Positions 1-11,921 are shown, counted from the first letter of the stretch. The stretch is 59,900 nucleotides of DNA from Thermoleophilia bacterium (GCA_017853415.1 JAFMJQ010000002.1:1-59900), one strand, 5' to 3'. Notes: generated by a model not told the origin, from the sequence alone. Numbers and translations: made by a program.

Positions 1-141
1 GCTCTGTGAGTAGGTGAGGTCGCAGGCCGCGGCATCTGCCCGCTGCACCGGCCCCAGGGCAAGCGCAACCATGGCCAGCACGAGAACGGCGAGGGGGACG
101 GCCAGGCGTTTTCCGGGGGTGCCGACGCTCACTTCGGTCAC
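1..141 (-). CDS. Partial secreted protein of unknown function, N-terminus only
   Basis: Reading leftward from a GTG at 141, an open frame runs off the window edge. It encodes a classic Sec signal peptide: a short basic start with a lysine and an arginine, a long Val/Leu/Ala core, then ADA-A, a good signal peptidase I site at about residue 36. Only about ten residues of the mature protein are visible (starting ACDLTYS), too few to name a family. A second in-frame GTG lies at 132. The gene is divergent from the lipoprotein at 193, so about 50 bp between them must hold both promoters. The call rests on the signal peptide alone. Confidence 0.55.
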   Translation of the reverse strand, partial: MTEVSVGTPGKRLAVPLAVLVLAMVALALGPVQRADAAACDLTYSQS

Positions 142-192
142 TATCGCACAGCCTCAAGCGGCGTCATCCATGCCCCGGTGCTAGAAAGCCCC

Positions 193-662
193 ATGCCCTC
201 AATCACCGCACGCGCCCTCGCCATCACCGCCATCGCCGCCACCGCGCTGCTGCCGCTCTCCGGCTGCGGCAGCGACTACTCGGGCTCCGGCAGTTCCGCC
301 GCCTCCACCAGCGCGGCGCAGTCGCTCACCGCGGCGGCCGACGCCGTGGGCGCCGCAGCCATGTCGACCCTGCAGGACCTCAAGGGATCCCTCGACTCGG
401 CATCGGCCGATGTGTCGTCCCTCTCGGACGAGATCACCGCGGCACGCGACCGCTTCGACACCGCGGTGGCCGACCTGAAGGCGGCGGTGGCCAGCGGAGC
501 CGCGCAGCAGGCCGTGAAGGACCGCCTGGTGTCCGTGGCCGACCGCGCGGCCAGCGCATACGACGCGGCCGCCCAGGCGGTGACCGGCGACGCCGCCAAT
601 GCCCGCGCGGCCCTCACCACCCTGCAGCAACGGCTGGGGGCGATCCTGGCCGCGCCCGGCAA

Positions 663-666
<4 letters not shown>
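193..666 (+). CDS. Predicted lipoprotein, helical
   Basis: A protein of about 157 residues with a lipoprotein signal: a hydrophobic stretch ending in LPLSGC, with the lipidated cysteine near residue 25, followed by a Ser/Gly-rich linker. The mature part is Ala-rich with regularly spaced Leu, Val and Asp, predicted mostly alpha-helical and possibly coiled-coil. A GTG at 178 is also in frame, but the ATG at 193 gives a normal n-region and is preferred. Its stop overlaps the stop of the convergent uvrA gene in the tetranucleotide CTAG. No family recognised; it is probably an exported, membrane-anchored protein on the outer face of the cell membrane. Confidence 0.75.
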
Positions 667-3533
<2,867 letters not shown>

Positions 3534-3568
3534 CGTAACCCGGCCCGCCGTCGCCCCGGCCTGCGAAC

Positions 3569-4030
3569 ATGCGCGACGTGACCACCGTGTCGGAACGCGC
3601 CGAGTGGGCGCGCCATGCCCAGGCCAGCATCAGCGCGGCGGGATTGCGCGCAGGCGGGGCCCGCAAGGCCGTGGTCGACCTGCTCGCGCGACAGGACTGC
3701 TGCCTGAGCGCCCAGGAGATCCGCGACGCGCTGGCCGCCGAGCCCGGCCCCACCCCGGGCATGGCCAGCGTGTACCGCGCGCTCGACACCCTGGCCGACC
3801 TGCACCTGGTGCACCGGGTGGACCTGGGCGGGCAGGTGGCCAAGTACGAGCCCGCGCACCCCGGAGGGGATCACCACCACCACGCGGTGTGCCGCGAGTG
3901 CGGCGCCGTGGTGCCCATCGAGGACGACGACGTGGAGGCCGCGCTGCACGCGATGGCCGACCGCCTGGCGTTCGACGTGGAGGCACACGACATCACGTTG
4001 CACGGCAGGTGCGCGCGGTGCGCCGGGTGA
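3569..4030 (+). CDS. Fur-family regulator, probably Zur
   Basis: Metal-dependent transcriptional repressor of 153 residues. An N-terminal winged helix (about 15-85, with the recognition helix around [14 protein letters not shown]) is followed by a dimerisation domain. The metal-binding HHHH at 102-105 is directly followed by C108xxC111, and a second CxxC is at 148-151; these two pairs form the structural zinc site typical of Fur/Zur proteins. Zinc as co-repressor is inferred from context: a ZnuABC importer starts 5 kb away behind a perfect Fur/Zur-type operator at 8925-8939. PerR or Fur function cannot be excluded from sequence alone. It is divergent from uvrA by 35 bp and followed after 37 bp by a FUSC-like gene. 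Confidence 0.88.
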   Translation: MRDVTTVSERAEWARHAQASISAAGLRAGGARKAVVDLLARQDCCLSAQEIRDALAAEPGPTPGMASVYRALDTLADLHLVHRVDLGGQVAKYEPAHPGGDHHHHAVCRECGAVVPIEDDDVEAALHAMADRLAFDVEAHDITLHGRCARCAG

Positions 4031-4067
4031 GCCCCACGCCCCACGCCCCCCCCGGTAGCCTCGACCC

Positions 4068-5237
4068 GTGGACGCAGCCGACCTCCCGTCGAAGGGCCGC
4101 ACGCTCCTCGGAGCCCTGAAGCCCAACACGAAGACCCCCCTGCTCTGGCGCCAGGCCATCGTCGCGGTGGCCGCGTGCGTCCTTGCCGGGTGGCTCACCT
4201 GGCTGGCCGGCTACCGCCCGCCCGAGGCGGCGCGATACGTGGCGGGGCACTTCGACCTGGGCGCGCGACTGGGGTTCGAGTACCAGCTGTTCGTGCTTGC
4301 CAAGGTGCTGCCCGCGGTATTCGTGGCCCTGTTCGTGGTGATCGCCGCGGTCTTCGTGCCGCGCAGGAAGGCCGTGCCCGTCACCCTGATGGCCGCCGTC
4401 GTGACGCTGGCGACGCTCTTCGTGGCCTGGGTTGCGGTGAAGAGCCCCTGGGCCGTGGGGGCGGTGATGGCCGTGGTGATCGGCGTGGGCCCCCTCGCGC
4501 GGCGGCATGGCGGCGCCGCGGCCGGCCTCGCACCCCTTGTGGCCGTTGCCTTCTTCTTCTTCGCGGTGGTGGGGCTCGCGAAGGACCTCGACCCCGAGGG
4601 CGTGCTGGTGCAGGCCGGCATCGGCGCCGGCGCGGCCGTCGTGGTGCTCCTTGTGGTGCTGGTGGTGCGCCTGGCCACGGGATTCGCCCTCATCCAGCAG
4701 CCCCCGGCACGGCCGAGGAGCACCGCGAAGCCCCCGCCCTTCTTCTCGGGCGGCATCGCCATGCGCGAGGCGCTGCTGCTGGGCGTGCTGCTGGGCACAT
4801 CGTCCGGGCTGTGGGCTGCCACGAAGAACCACAACATCTTCTGGGTGATGGTGACCCTGTGGGCCATCACGCAGGCGACGCCCGATGCCACGTTCGACCG
4901 CGGCATCAAGCGCGCGGTCGGGGTGATGGTCGGCTGCCTGCTCATCGGTGCGCTCGCGACCGTCACCACGCCCGATGTGGTGGTGACCGTCGGCTTCGTG
5001 ATGCTGTTCATCGGCATCGTCTGGTGGATGCGCGAGTACGCCATCTACATCGCCGCGATCTCGATGATGACCGTCGCGCTGCACGGCGAGATCCACGACT
5101 ACTCATTCGGGCACTGGGCGCTGGTGCGCGTGGCCGACACCCTCGTGGGCCTGGTCATCGGATTCGGCGCCTACTGGCTGGTGGTCAGCCTTCCGGAACT
5201 GCGCAAGGCGCGGCGCGAGGGCACCACGCGCACGTGA
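4068..5237 (+). CDS. FUSC-type integral membrane protein
   Basis: 389-residue membrane protein with a GTG start at 4068. About nine to ten hydrophobic segments are visible, split by a hydrophilic loop near residues 205-225 rich in Pro, Arg and Lys. The second half (WVMVTLWAITQATPDATF, then GIKRAVGVMVGCLLIG) matches the membrane core of the FUSC family (fusaric-acid resistance / aromatic-acid exporter type), where the phrase 'ATxxRxxxRxxGT' is typical. The substrate is unknown. It lies directly downstream of the Zur-like gene and converges with a second FUSC-like gene whose stop is 8 bp away. The function is therefore a family-level call, not a proven efflux role. Confidence 0.7.
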   Translation: MDAADLPSKGRTLLGALKPNTKTPLLWRQAIVAVAACVLAGWLTWLAGYRPPEAARYVAGHFDLGARLGFEYQLFVLAKVLPAVFVALFVVIAAVFVPRRKAVPVTLMAAVVTLATLFVAWVAVKSPWAVGAVMAVVIGVGPLARRHGGAAAGLAPLVAVAFFFFAVVGLAKDLDPEGVLVQAGIGAGAAVVVLLVVLVVRLATGFALIQQPPARPRSTAKPPPFFSGGIAMREALLLGVLLGTSSGLWAATKNHNIFWVMVTLWAITQATPDATFDRGIKRAVGVMVGCLLIGALATVTTPDVVVTVGFVMLFIGIVWWMREYAIYIAAISMMTVALHGEIHDYSFGHWALVRVADTLVGLVIGFGAYWLVVSLPELRKARREGTTRT

Positions 5238-5244
5238 TCCGCGA

Positions 5245-6228
5245 CTAGGCGTCCACCGCAGCCGGGGCGCTCACGCGGGGAATGCGGGGCAGCACGAACC
5301 GCGTCAGCACGACCACCACGGCCACCATGCCGCACCCGATAAGCGTTGCCCCCGCCCGCGCCTCGCCGGTCTGCGCGATGGCGCTGCCCGACTGCCCTGC
5401 CGATACCAGCAGCACCACCGCGGCGCTCTCGAGCAGCGCGTAGAGCCAGTACCGCTTTGACAGGAAGGTGAAGGACACCACCAGCAGCACGAAGGCGCAC
5501 GCGTAGAACGCCCACGCGGGCATGGGCGCGAACGAAAGCGGAATCGTGATGGCCAGTCCGCCGATGTTGCCGATGAGCCGCTCGCGGTTTCGCTTGGTGT
5601 CGCCGGCCGCGAGGGCGGCGCCCACCACGATGAGCGTGAGCACGATCCAGTAGCCGTGGGGAATCCCGCTGCCCACGGCGATGGCCGCGCCCCCGCCCAT
5701 CATCACCAGCACCACCGGCCCGAACAGCCACTCCATGTGCTCGGCATCCTTGCGAACCGGCAGCGTGGGCTTGACGCCCAGGTGGCGCGCGAGCAGCACG
5801 CCGATGATGGCCGCGAGACCGGCGATTGCGCCCACGAGCACGGCCTTCCACGCCACGAGGCCATCGAGCATGAACACCGCGGGCATCGCGCAGAACAGCA
5901 GCGCAGACGTATAGCCATGGGGCAGGCCTATGCCGGCGATGGCGCCGACCACGGCCATCACGCCAACCCAGCCCCACCCGAAGCCGGCGAACGCCGCAAC
6001 GCCCGTGGCCACCGCGAGCACGGGCACCGCACGCGCCATGCGCTTCCACCCGCTGCGCGTGGCGCCCGCAAGCGCGCCCATCTCGCCCAGCACCACGGCC
6101 AGCGCCGCCTGGGACCCCGCCAGCACCCCGGCGAGCGCCGCAGGCAGCACCAGCACAAGGGCAAGCGTGCCGATGATGATCAGCACGCGCTGCCACGTGG
6201 GCCGGTGCTTCGCCGGGGAGGTGCTCAC
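5245..6228 (-). CDS. Second FUSC-like membrane protein, distal gene of zinc operon
   Basis: About 327 residues from the GTG at 6228; the frame stays open to a TTG at 6270, and neither start has a clear ribosome-binding site. Roughly nine hydrophobic segments. The FUSC-like signature is YWIVLTLIVVGAALAAGDTK followed by a basic RERLIGNIGG, parallel to the signature in the convergent gene at 4068-5237. It follows znuC by 8 to 50 bp on the same strand, so it is probably transcribed with znuABC. Whether it moves metal, an acid or something else cannot be read from the sequence. Confidence 0.65.
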   Translation of the reverse strand: MSTSPAKHRPTWQRVLIIIGTLALVLVLPAALAGVLAGSQAALAVVLGEMGALAGATRSGWKRMARAVPVLAVATGVAAFAGFGWGWVGVMAVVGAIAGIGLPHGYTSALLFCAMPAVFMLDGLVAWKAVLVGAIAGLAAIIGVLLARHLGVKPTLPVRKDAEHMEWLFGPVVLVMMGGGAAIAVGSGIPHGYWIVLTLIVVGAALAAGDTKRNRERLIGNIGGLAITIPLSFAPMPAWAFYACAFVLLVVSFTFLSKRYWLYALLESAAVVLLVSAGQSGSAIAQTGEARAGATLIGCGMVAVVVVLTRFVLPRIPRVSAPAAVDA

Positions 6229-6276
6229 CGGGGCAGTATGCACCGCCACCGCCGCGCCGCGCGACGCCAACTGCGA

Positions 6277-7098
6277 TCAGTGGTCGTGCTGGTGCCCCGG
6301 CGCGGGGCCATGAACGTGCGGCGAGCCCGGCCCATGGTGATGGTCGTGTCCGTGATGCGGGTCGATCACCACCGGGCCCGTGGCATCGGAGATCACCACG
6401 CCGAAGGCCTGGGCCAGCGCCTCGGCCGTGAGGGCCTCGCCGGGCGGACCGCACGCCACCACGCGCTCGGCCACCACCAGCACCAGGTCGGCCCGCTGCG
6501 CCTCGCGCACGTCGTGCGTGGCGGTGACCACCACCGACCCCCGGGCGCGCTCGGAGTCCATCACGGCCAGGTAGCGCTCGCGGCTGGCGGCATCGAGGCC
6601 CGCGGTGGGCTCGTCGAGCAGCAGCACGTCCGCGCGGCGGCAGAGCGCCTGCGCCAGGTGCACCCGCTGGCACTGGCCCCCCGACAGCGTGCCCAAGGGC
6701 TGATCGGCGAGGTCGGTGATGCCCATGGCGCCCATGGCGTCGTCGACCATCGCCTGGTCGTCGCCGCGCAGGCGGCCCGTGAGGCCGCGGGCCGGCCAGC
6801 GCCCCATGCACACGACGTCGCGGGATCGAATGGGCAGCAGGAACCCCTGCTCGTGCGACTGCGAGAGGTACGAGACGGTGGCGCGGTCGGGCGAGCCGTC
6901 GGCGGACCTCACCGCGGCGGTGCCCGCGATGGGCGCGATCAGCCCGGCCAGCGTCTTCAGCAGCGTGCTCTTGCCCGAGCCATTGGTGCCGATGACCGCC
7001 AGCCACTGCCCGGCACCCAGCGCGAGGTCGATTCCCCCGACCACCGCATGCCCGCCGTACCCCACGGCCAGGCCGTTGCACTCGATCGCGGCGCTCAT
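6277..7098 (-). CDS. znuC: Zinc ABC transporter ATPase (ZnuC-like) with His-rich tail
   Basis: Cytoplasmic ATPase of a zinc (or manganese) importer, 273 residues from the ATG at 7098. Motifs: Walker A GTNGSGKST, Q-loop in YLSQSHEQG, signature LSGGQ, Walker B VLLLDEPTAGLD and H-loop ATHD. The last 28 residues (246-273) form a tail with eleven histidines interleaved with Asp, Gly and Pro, a likely zinc-binding extension. The start codon overlaps the end of znuB as ATGA, indicating translational coupling. Metal choice is inferred from the operator, the His-rich loop of ZnuA and this tail; the family as such includes Zn and Mn systems. Confidence 0.92.
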   Translation of the reverse strand: MSAAIECNGLAVGYGGHAVVGGIDLALGAGQWLAVIGTNGSGKSTLLKTLAGLIAPIAGTAAVRSADGSPDRATVSYLSQSHEQGFLLPIRSRDVVCMGRWPARGLTGRLRGDDQAMVDDAMGAMGITDLADQPLGTLSGGQCQRVHLAQALCRRADVLLLDEPTAGLDAASRERYLAVMDSERARGSVVVTATHDVREAQRADLVLVVAERVVACGPPGEALTAEALAQAFGVVISDATGPVVIDPHHGHDHHHGPGSPHVHGPAPGHQHDH

Positions 7099-7940
7099 GA
7101 CGCATGCTCCGGGTGCGGGCGACGCGACGGCATGAGGCCCTGCGCGATGGCCACGATGAAGAAGATGGCCACGGCCGTGAGCACCACCGATGCTCCGGCG
7201 GCGAGGTCGAAGTGCCACGAGAGCAGCAGGCCGACATAGGTGCTGACGATGCCGATGGCGGCGGCCACCACCATCATCGACCCCAGCCGCCGGGTCACGA
7301 GCGCCGCCGCGCCCGCCGGGGCAAGCAGCATGCCGAACACCAGCAGCGCCCCCACCACCACGAACGACGCCACCACCGTGATGGCGATCATCCCCAGCAG
7401 CACCGCCTCGATGAGCCCCACGCGGTAGCCCGCCACCCGCGCCTGGTCGGGGTCCATGGCCATGAGCAGCATCGGGCGCCGCAGCAGCCACGCCAGCAGC
7501 ACCACGGCCACCGCCACCCCGGCCTGCCAGGCGATCTGCGTCCATGTGACGCCCAGCACCTCACCGAAGAGGATGTCGGTGAGGCTGCCCGCGAAGTCAT
7601 CCGATCGCGAGATGATCACCACGCCCAGCGCGAGCATGCCGACGAACAGCAGCCCGATGGCGACATCCGACGACAACCGGGTGCGCCTGCTGATGGCGGC
7701 GACGCCGCCCATCATCACGGCCGCGCCGGCCAGCGCGCCCACCACCGACGGGATTCCGATGAGCAGCGCGGCGGCGATGCCCGGCAGCACCCCGTGCGCG
7801 AGGGCGTCGCCGAGGAATGCCATGCCGCGCAGCACCGTGATGGTGCCCACCACGGCCGTGGCGATGGCGATGACGATGCCGGCCACCAGGGCACGCTGCA
7901 TGAACGCGCTCTGCACGAAGGGGTCCCAGAGCACGTCCAC
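7095..7940 (-). CDS. znuB: Zinc ABC transporter permease (ZnuB-like)
   Basis: ABC-3 family permease of about 281 residues with eight or so membrane segments. The family hallmarks are FLGDALAHGVLPGIA near the N-terminus and the FVVVGALLVFGMLLAPAGAA stretch in the second half. The GTG at 7940 was chosen because GGGGAG lies six bases upstream and the znuA stop ends two bases before it; the frame extends further upstream but only into the znuA coding region. It overlaps znuC by four bases. It forms the membrane channel through which zinc delivered by ZnuA crosses. Confidence 0.92.
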   Translation of the reverse strand: MDVLWDPFVQSAFMQRALVAGIVIAIATAVVGTITVLRGMAFLGDALAHGVLPGIAAALLIGIPSVVGALAGAAVMMGGVAAISRRTRLSSDVAIGLLFVGMLALGVVIISRSDDFAGSLTDILFGEVLGVTWTQIAWQAGVAVAVVLLAWLLRRPMLLMAMDPDQARVAGYRVGLIEAVLLGMIAITVVASFVVVGALLVFGMLLAPAGAAALVTRRLGSMMVVAAAIGIVSTYVGLLLSWHFDLAAGASVVLTAVAIFFIVAIAQGLMPSRRPHPEHAS

Positions 7941-7942
7941 GC

Positions 7943-8905
7943 TCAGCTCCCCGTGTTCGCGAGGGACGACGAGATGCGCCGCGCGAGGTCGCGTATCCAC
8001 GTGGCGTACGAGGCGTCGCCCGCCACCGCCTCGGTGCCCACCTGCACCAGCGTGGCGCCGGTCTGGGCCACGATGGCATCGGCCACGGCGTTGGGCAGGC
8101 CGGTCTCGGTGAACACCACGCGCGCACCGGCCGCGGCCATGGCGTCCTCGAGCTCTGCGAGGTGAGCCGCCGACACCTGCCCCTGCGACGACAGGGACGG
8201 GGTCACCGCGCCGACGAGGTCGAGGCCATACCTGCGGGCGAGGTAGCCGAGCGATTCGTGCCCGGTCACCAGCGTGCGCGCCGCCGCCGGCACCTTCGCG
8301 AAATCGCCGGCGATGGCCGCGTCAATGGCGGCGAGCCTCCTCCCCGCCGCCGCGGCCTGGCGCGAGATATCCGCCCCGGTGCTCGTGCGCACGGCCGCGG
8401 GCAGGGCGGCCACGACCCTGCGCACCTGGGCAGGATCGGTCCAGAAGTGCGGATCGCCCGCACCCCCGGCGTCCGCGTGGTCATGCCCGTGGTCGCCCCC
8501 GCTCCCGGCAACGGTGCGCACGGCCACGTGGTCGGTGGCGGTGAACACCGGCACGCCATCATCCCGCGCCTGCGTCACGGCCTCCTGCAACCCCTGCTCG
8601 AGGCCGAGGCCGTTCTGCACCACGAGATCGGCCGATTGCAGTGCCGCGACGTCCCTGGCCGATGGACGCCACTCGTGCGGGTCGCTGCCGTTGGGCATGA
8701 CCACCCGCACCTCGGCCGCGTCGCCCACGGCGTCGCGCACGATCGCCCCGAGAACGGGGGTGGTCACGGCGATGACGGGCCGCGCGCCCTCGGCGGTGGT
8801 GGACGATGCGCTCCCGGGGCCGCTGCCACCGCACGCAGAGAGCGCCGCCACCATGGCGAGCAGCAGCACGAGAAGCGCGGCGATGCGGGGACGGGTCGTG
8901 CCCAT
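7943..8905 (-). CDS. znuA: Zinc-binding lipoprotein (ZnuA-like)
   Basis: Cluster A-I metal-binding receptor, 320 residues. Lipoprotein signal ends in ALSAC with Cys25. Metal ligands expected for the family are visible: His77 in DPHEW, His153 in DPHFW and His216 in TGHESLGYL. A short acidic, histidine-rich loop (about 137-149, His at 139, 141, 143) sits before the second ligand, a feature of zinc-specific receptors. It is the first gene of znuA-znuB-znuC and starts 20 bp downstream of the palindromic operator at 8925-8939, so repression by a Zur-type protein when zinc is plentiful is likely. Confidence 0.93.
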   Translation of the reverse strand: MGTTRPRIAALLVLLLAMVAALSACGGSGPGSASSTTAEGARPVIAVTTPVLGAIVRDAVGDAAEVRVVMPNGSDPHEWRPSARDVAALQSADLVVQNGLGLEQGLQEAVTQARDDGVPVFTATDHVAVRTVAGSGGDHGHDHADAGGAGDPHFWTDPAQVRRVVAALPAAVRTSTGADISRQAAAAGRRLAAIDAAIAGDFAKVPAAARTLVTGHESLGYLARRYGLDLVGAVTPSLSSQGQVSAAHLAELEDAMAAAGARVVFTETGLPNAVADAIVAQTGATLVQVGTEAVAGDASYATWIRDLARRISSSLANTGS

Positions 8906-8924
8906 GCGACGACCCTATCCTAAA

Positions 8925-8939
8925 TGAGAATAATTCTCA
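8925..8939. promoter_or_regulatory. Zur/Fur-type operator upstream of znuA
   Basis: TGAGAATAATTCTCA is a perfect 7-1-7 palindrome, the architecture of Fur/Zur/PerR boxes, and close to the TGAAAATNATTTTCA-type Zur boxes known in actinobacteria. It lies 20 bp upstream of the znuA start. On the minus strand a TAGGAT element (8917-8922) immediately follows and could be the -10 box, so bound repressor would cover the promoter. It is one of the few AT-rich spots in the region, which makes chance occurrence unlikely. Confidence 0.85.
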
Positions 8940-8942
8940 CCA

Positions 8943-9242
8943 TCAGGATGGGTCGGGATCCCACCGGCGCAGGATCTCCTCGCGGCGGCGGCGGCGCTCG
9001 TCCTCCTCGCTCCACTCCCCCTCGGAGGGACGGTAGGGCGATGGGTGGGCGTCACCCCAGAAGGCGCCCTTCCCGGGCAGGCCCAGGAGCGCCGCGAAGA
9101 TGTCGTCCTCCTCCATCCCCGGAGCCGCCAGCGAGCGGAACACCATGTCGGGGTCGGGGCCGATACGGCCGTCGGGCGCCGCGTCCGGGCCGTCGGGCCG
9201 GGGGTCGTCGTCGCCGGGCGCCGGTGGCGTGCGATCGGCCAT
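8943..9242 (-). CDS. Small acidic hypothetical protein coupled to uvrB
   Basis: 99 residues. The first third is Pro/Asp-rich and probably disordered; the middle (EEDDIFAALLGLPGKGAFWG) may fold; the C-terminus alternates acidic residues with a run of arginines (DERRRRREEILRRW). Its ATG shares one base with the uvrB stop (TGATG), which argues for translational coupling. Its stop sits just before the znuA operator, so it is the last gene of the uvrB transcript. No family recognised. The coupling and protein-like composition support a real gene, but it could be lineage-specific. Confidence 0.55.
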   Translation of the reverse strand: MADRTPPAPGDDDPRPDGPDAAPDGRIGPDPDMVFRSLAAPGMEEDDIFAALLGLPGKGAFWGDAHPSPYRPSEGEWSEEDERRRRREEILRRWDPDPS

Positions 9243-11263
9243 CAGCCCTCCGCCCCGGCGGCCACGGCCTCCTCGCCCAGCTCGGCGCGCAGCACGGCGA
9301 GGCGGTCCCGCAGGTCGGCCGCCTGCTCGAAGCGCAGCTCCTCGGCGGCCACCAGCATCTGCTGCTCCACCTCCACGATCACGCGGCGGATCTCCTCGGG
9401 CGTCGCTCCCGCGGGCACCGCGTGCTCCTTCTTGGTGCGGCGACGCCCGCCGCCGCTGGTGAGCCCGAGGAACTCCACGATGTCGGAGACACCCTTGCTG
9501 ATGCTGGCGGGCGTGATGCCGTGCTCGTCGTTGTGGCGGCGCTGGATGTCCCGTCGCCGCGAGGTCTCCTCCATGGCCACGCGCATGGCCTCGGTCTCGC
9601 GGTCGGCGTACATCAGCACCTGGCCGTTGACGTTTCGCGCGGCGCGCCCGATGGTCTGGATGAGCGCGGTCTGGCCGCGCAGGAAGCCCTCCTTGTCGGC
9701 GTCGAGGATCGCCACCAGGGTGACCTCGGGCAGGTCGAGCCCCTCGCGCAGCAGGTTCACGCCCACGAGCACGTCGAACTCACCCAGCCGCAGCTCGCGC
9801 ACCACCCGGATGCGCTCGATGGCGTCGATGTCGGAGTGCAGGTAGCGCGCCTTGATGCCGGCATCGGTGAAGTAGTCGGTGAGGTCCTCGGCCATGCGCT
9901 TGGTGAGGGTGGTCACGAGCACGCGCTCATCCACGTCCACGCGCGCGCGGATCTCGGCGATGAGGTTGTCCACCTGGTTCTCGGTGGGGCGCACCGACAC
10001 CTCGGGGTCCACCAGGCCGGTGGGCCGGATGATCTGCTCGACGATGCGCGATGACTGCCTGCGCTCGAACTCGCCCGGGGTGGCGGACACGAACACCACC
10101 TGCCCCACGCGCTCGAGGAACTCCTCGAGCCGGATCGGCCGGTTGTCGGCCGCCGACGGCAGGCGGAAGCCGTGCTCGATCAGCGCCATCTTGCGCGAGC
10201 GGTCGCCCTCGTACATGCCGCGCAACTGGGGCACCGTGTTGTGCGACTCGTCGATGAAGCAGAGGAAGTCGGGCGGGAAGAAGTCGAGCAGCGTGGCGGG
10301 CGGCTCACCCGGGGAGCGGCCGTCGAGGATGCGCGAGTAGTTCTCGATGCCCGAGCAGAAGCCCACCTCGCGCAGCATCTCCATGTCGTACTCGGTGCGC
10401 TGGCGCAGCCGGTGCGCCTCCACGAGCTTGCCCTGGGCGTCGAACAGCGCGCAGCGCTCCTCGAGCTCATCGCGGATCTCGGCGACGGCGCGCTCGAGGG
10501 TGTCCTGGGGGGTCACGTAGTGCGTGGCCGGGTAGATGGCGGCGTACTGCAGGTCGCCGAACACCTCGCCGGTCACCGGGTGGAAGTGCGTGATCGACTC
10601 GATCTCGTCGCCGAACATCGAGACGCGGTAGGCCGTCTCGGCGTTGGCGGGCTGCACCTCGAACACGTCGCCGCGGGCCCGGAAGCGGCCGCGCTCGAGC
10701 ACGGTGTCGTTGCGCTGGTACTGCACCTCGACCAGGCGACGGAAGATGTCCTCGCGCGACACCTGCGCCCCTGCCTCGAGCATCACGAGTCGCTGGGCGT
10801 AGCGCTCCGGCGAGCCCATGCCGTAGATGCACGACACCGAGGCCACGATCACCACGTCGCGCCGGGTGAGCAGCGCCGCCGTGGCCGCATGGCGCAGGCG
10901 GTCGATCTCGTCGTTGATCGAGGCGTCCTTCTCGATGTAGGTATCGCTGGACGCGATGTAGGCCTCGGGCTGGTAGTAGTCGTAGTACGAGACGAAGTAC
11001 TCGACGGCCGCGCCCGGCAGGTATTCCCGGAACTCGTTGCACAGCTGGGCGGCGAGGGTCTTGTTGTGCGCGATGACCAGGGCGGGGCGGCCCGTCTCGG
11101 CGATGATGTTGGCCATCGTGAAGGTCTTGCCCGACCCGGTGACGCCCAGCAGCGTCTGGAAGCGCTCGCCGGCCGTGAGGCCCTCCTCGATGGCCGCGAT
11201 GGCCTGCGGCTGGTCGCCCGTGGGGGGGTGGGCGTCGGAGATCGTGTAGTTGGCGGGCTCCAT
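9242..11263 (-). CDS. uvrB: Excinuclease ABC subunit B (UvrB)
   Basis: DNA-loading helicase-like subunit of nucleotide excision repair, 673 residues from the ATG at 11263 (MEPANYTI...). Motifs seen: Walker [10 protein letters not shown] near residue 43, the beta-hairpin region [10 protein letters not shown] used for strand separation, DESH (motif II), the helicase C-terminal region with GLDLPEV and QTIGRAARN, and a C-terminal UVR domain rich in E-Q-A-A-D-L-R that binds UvrC/UvrA. The frame is open further upstream, but that part is not UvrB-like. uvrA lies on the same strand about 5.7 kb away. No LexA-type box was recognised upstream. Confidence 0.98.
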   Translation of the reverse strand: MEPANYTISDAHPPTGDQPQAIAAIEEGLTAGERFQTLLGVTGSGKTFTMANIIAETGRPALVIAHNKTLAAQLCNEFREYLPGAAVEYFVSYYDYYQPEAYIASSDTYIEKDASINDEIDRLRHAATAALLTRRDVVIVASVSCIYGMGSPERYAQRLVMLEAGAQVSREDIFRRLVEVQYQRNDTVLERGRFRARGDVFEVQPANAETAYRVSMFGDEIESITHFHPVTGEVFGDLQYAAIYPATHYVTPQDTLERAVAEIRDELEERCALFDAQGKLVEAHRLRQRTEYDMEMLREVGFCSGIENYSRILDGRSPGEPPATLLDFFPPDFLCFIDESHNTVPQLRGMYEGDRSRKMALIEHGFRLPSAADNRPIRLEEFLERVGQVVFVSATPGEFERRQSSRIVEQIIRPTGLVDPEVSVRPTENQVDNLIAEIRARVDVDERVLVTTLTKRMAEDLTDYFTDAGIKARYLHSDIDAIERIRVVRELRLGEFDVLVGVNLLREGLDLPEVTLVAILDADKEGFLRGQTALIQTIGRAARNVNGQVLMYADRETEAMRVAMEETSRRRDIQRRHNDEHGITPASISKGVSDIVEFLGLTSGGGRRRTKKEHAVPAGATPEEIRRVIVEVEQQMLVAAEELRFEQAADLRDRLAVLRAELGEEAVAAGAEG

Positions 11264-11462
11264 CCCCCGGGATAGTAGGGCGGCCCCGGCCTGTACCGAT
11301 GGCGAAACGACGCGGTGCGACTCTGGTGCCGGGGCCCAATTGCCCCGGCGCCCCGACGCATAGCGTGCGGTCATCGCCGCACTGGGATAGGGGCGGCGAC
11401 GCAGGCATCGCGTCCGGGGATGCGCGATGCCATGGCCCCGCGGCCGGGACGCGGGGCCCCGG

Positions 11463-11488
11463 ACGGGCGGCGCGAGAGCGCCGCCCGT
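11463..11488 (+). promoter_or_regulatory. Strong hairpin in leader of glyoxalase gene
   Basis: A perfect 11-bp inverted repeat (11463-11473 with 11478-11488) closes on a GAGA tetraloop. It sits in the 268-bp gap between the divergent uvrB and gloA starts, 43 bp upstream of the gloA ATG. There is no T-tract after it, so it is not a standard terminator. It may be a leader structure. The rest of the gap (11264-11462) shows GC-rich sequence without a recognisable gene. Confidence 0.4.
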
Positions 11489-11531
11489 TCCCTGTGGCGC
11501 GATAGCCTCGGTGCACCAACCGGGAGGACCC

Positions 11532-11921
11532 ATGCCGCGCGCGCTCATCCACACCATGCTCCGGATCCTCGACGAGGATCGCTCCCTCGCCTTCTACCGG
11601 GCCCTGGGGTTCGAGGAGACCAGCCGCAAGCGGGTGGGCGGCGACACCGCGACGGTGATCTTCCTCGCCCTGCCCGGTGACGGCGAGCGACTCGAGCTCA
11701 CCCTCAACGACGGACGCACCGAGCCCTACGAGCTCGGCGAGGCCTACGGGCACATCGCCCTGTCGGTGGACGACATGGATGCCGAGCTCGCCGAGCTCGC
11801 AGCCAAGGGCATCACGCCCGAGAAGCCCCCGTACGCATCGCGGCCCGGCGGGTCGACCATCTGCTTCATCCGCGATCCCGACGGCTACCGCATCGAGCTG
11901 GTCGAGGTGGGCCGGGGATAG
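11532..11921 (+). CDS. gloA: Lactoylglutathione lyase / glyoxalase I family
   Basis: Vicinal-oxygen-chelate enzyme of 129 residues, close to the E. coli GloA length. The four metal ligands are all in place: His7 (IHTMLRI), Glu55 (RLELT), His74 (YGHIALSV) and Glu122 (YRIELVE). The family isomerises the hemithioacetal of methylglyoxal and a thiol; actinobacteria often lack glutathione, so the physiological thiol may differ (for example mycothiol), which is inference. The ATG at 11532 follows a GGGAGGA ribosome site; the frame upstream of it is open but not protein-like. It stands alone, just upstream of the TPP riboswitch operon. Confidence 0.9.
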   Translation: MPRALIHTMLRILDEDRSLAFYRALGFEETSRKRVGGDTATVIFLALPGDGERLELTLNDGRTEPYELGEAYGHIALSVDDMDAELAELAAKGITPEKPPYASRPGGSTICFIRDPDGYRIELVEVGRG

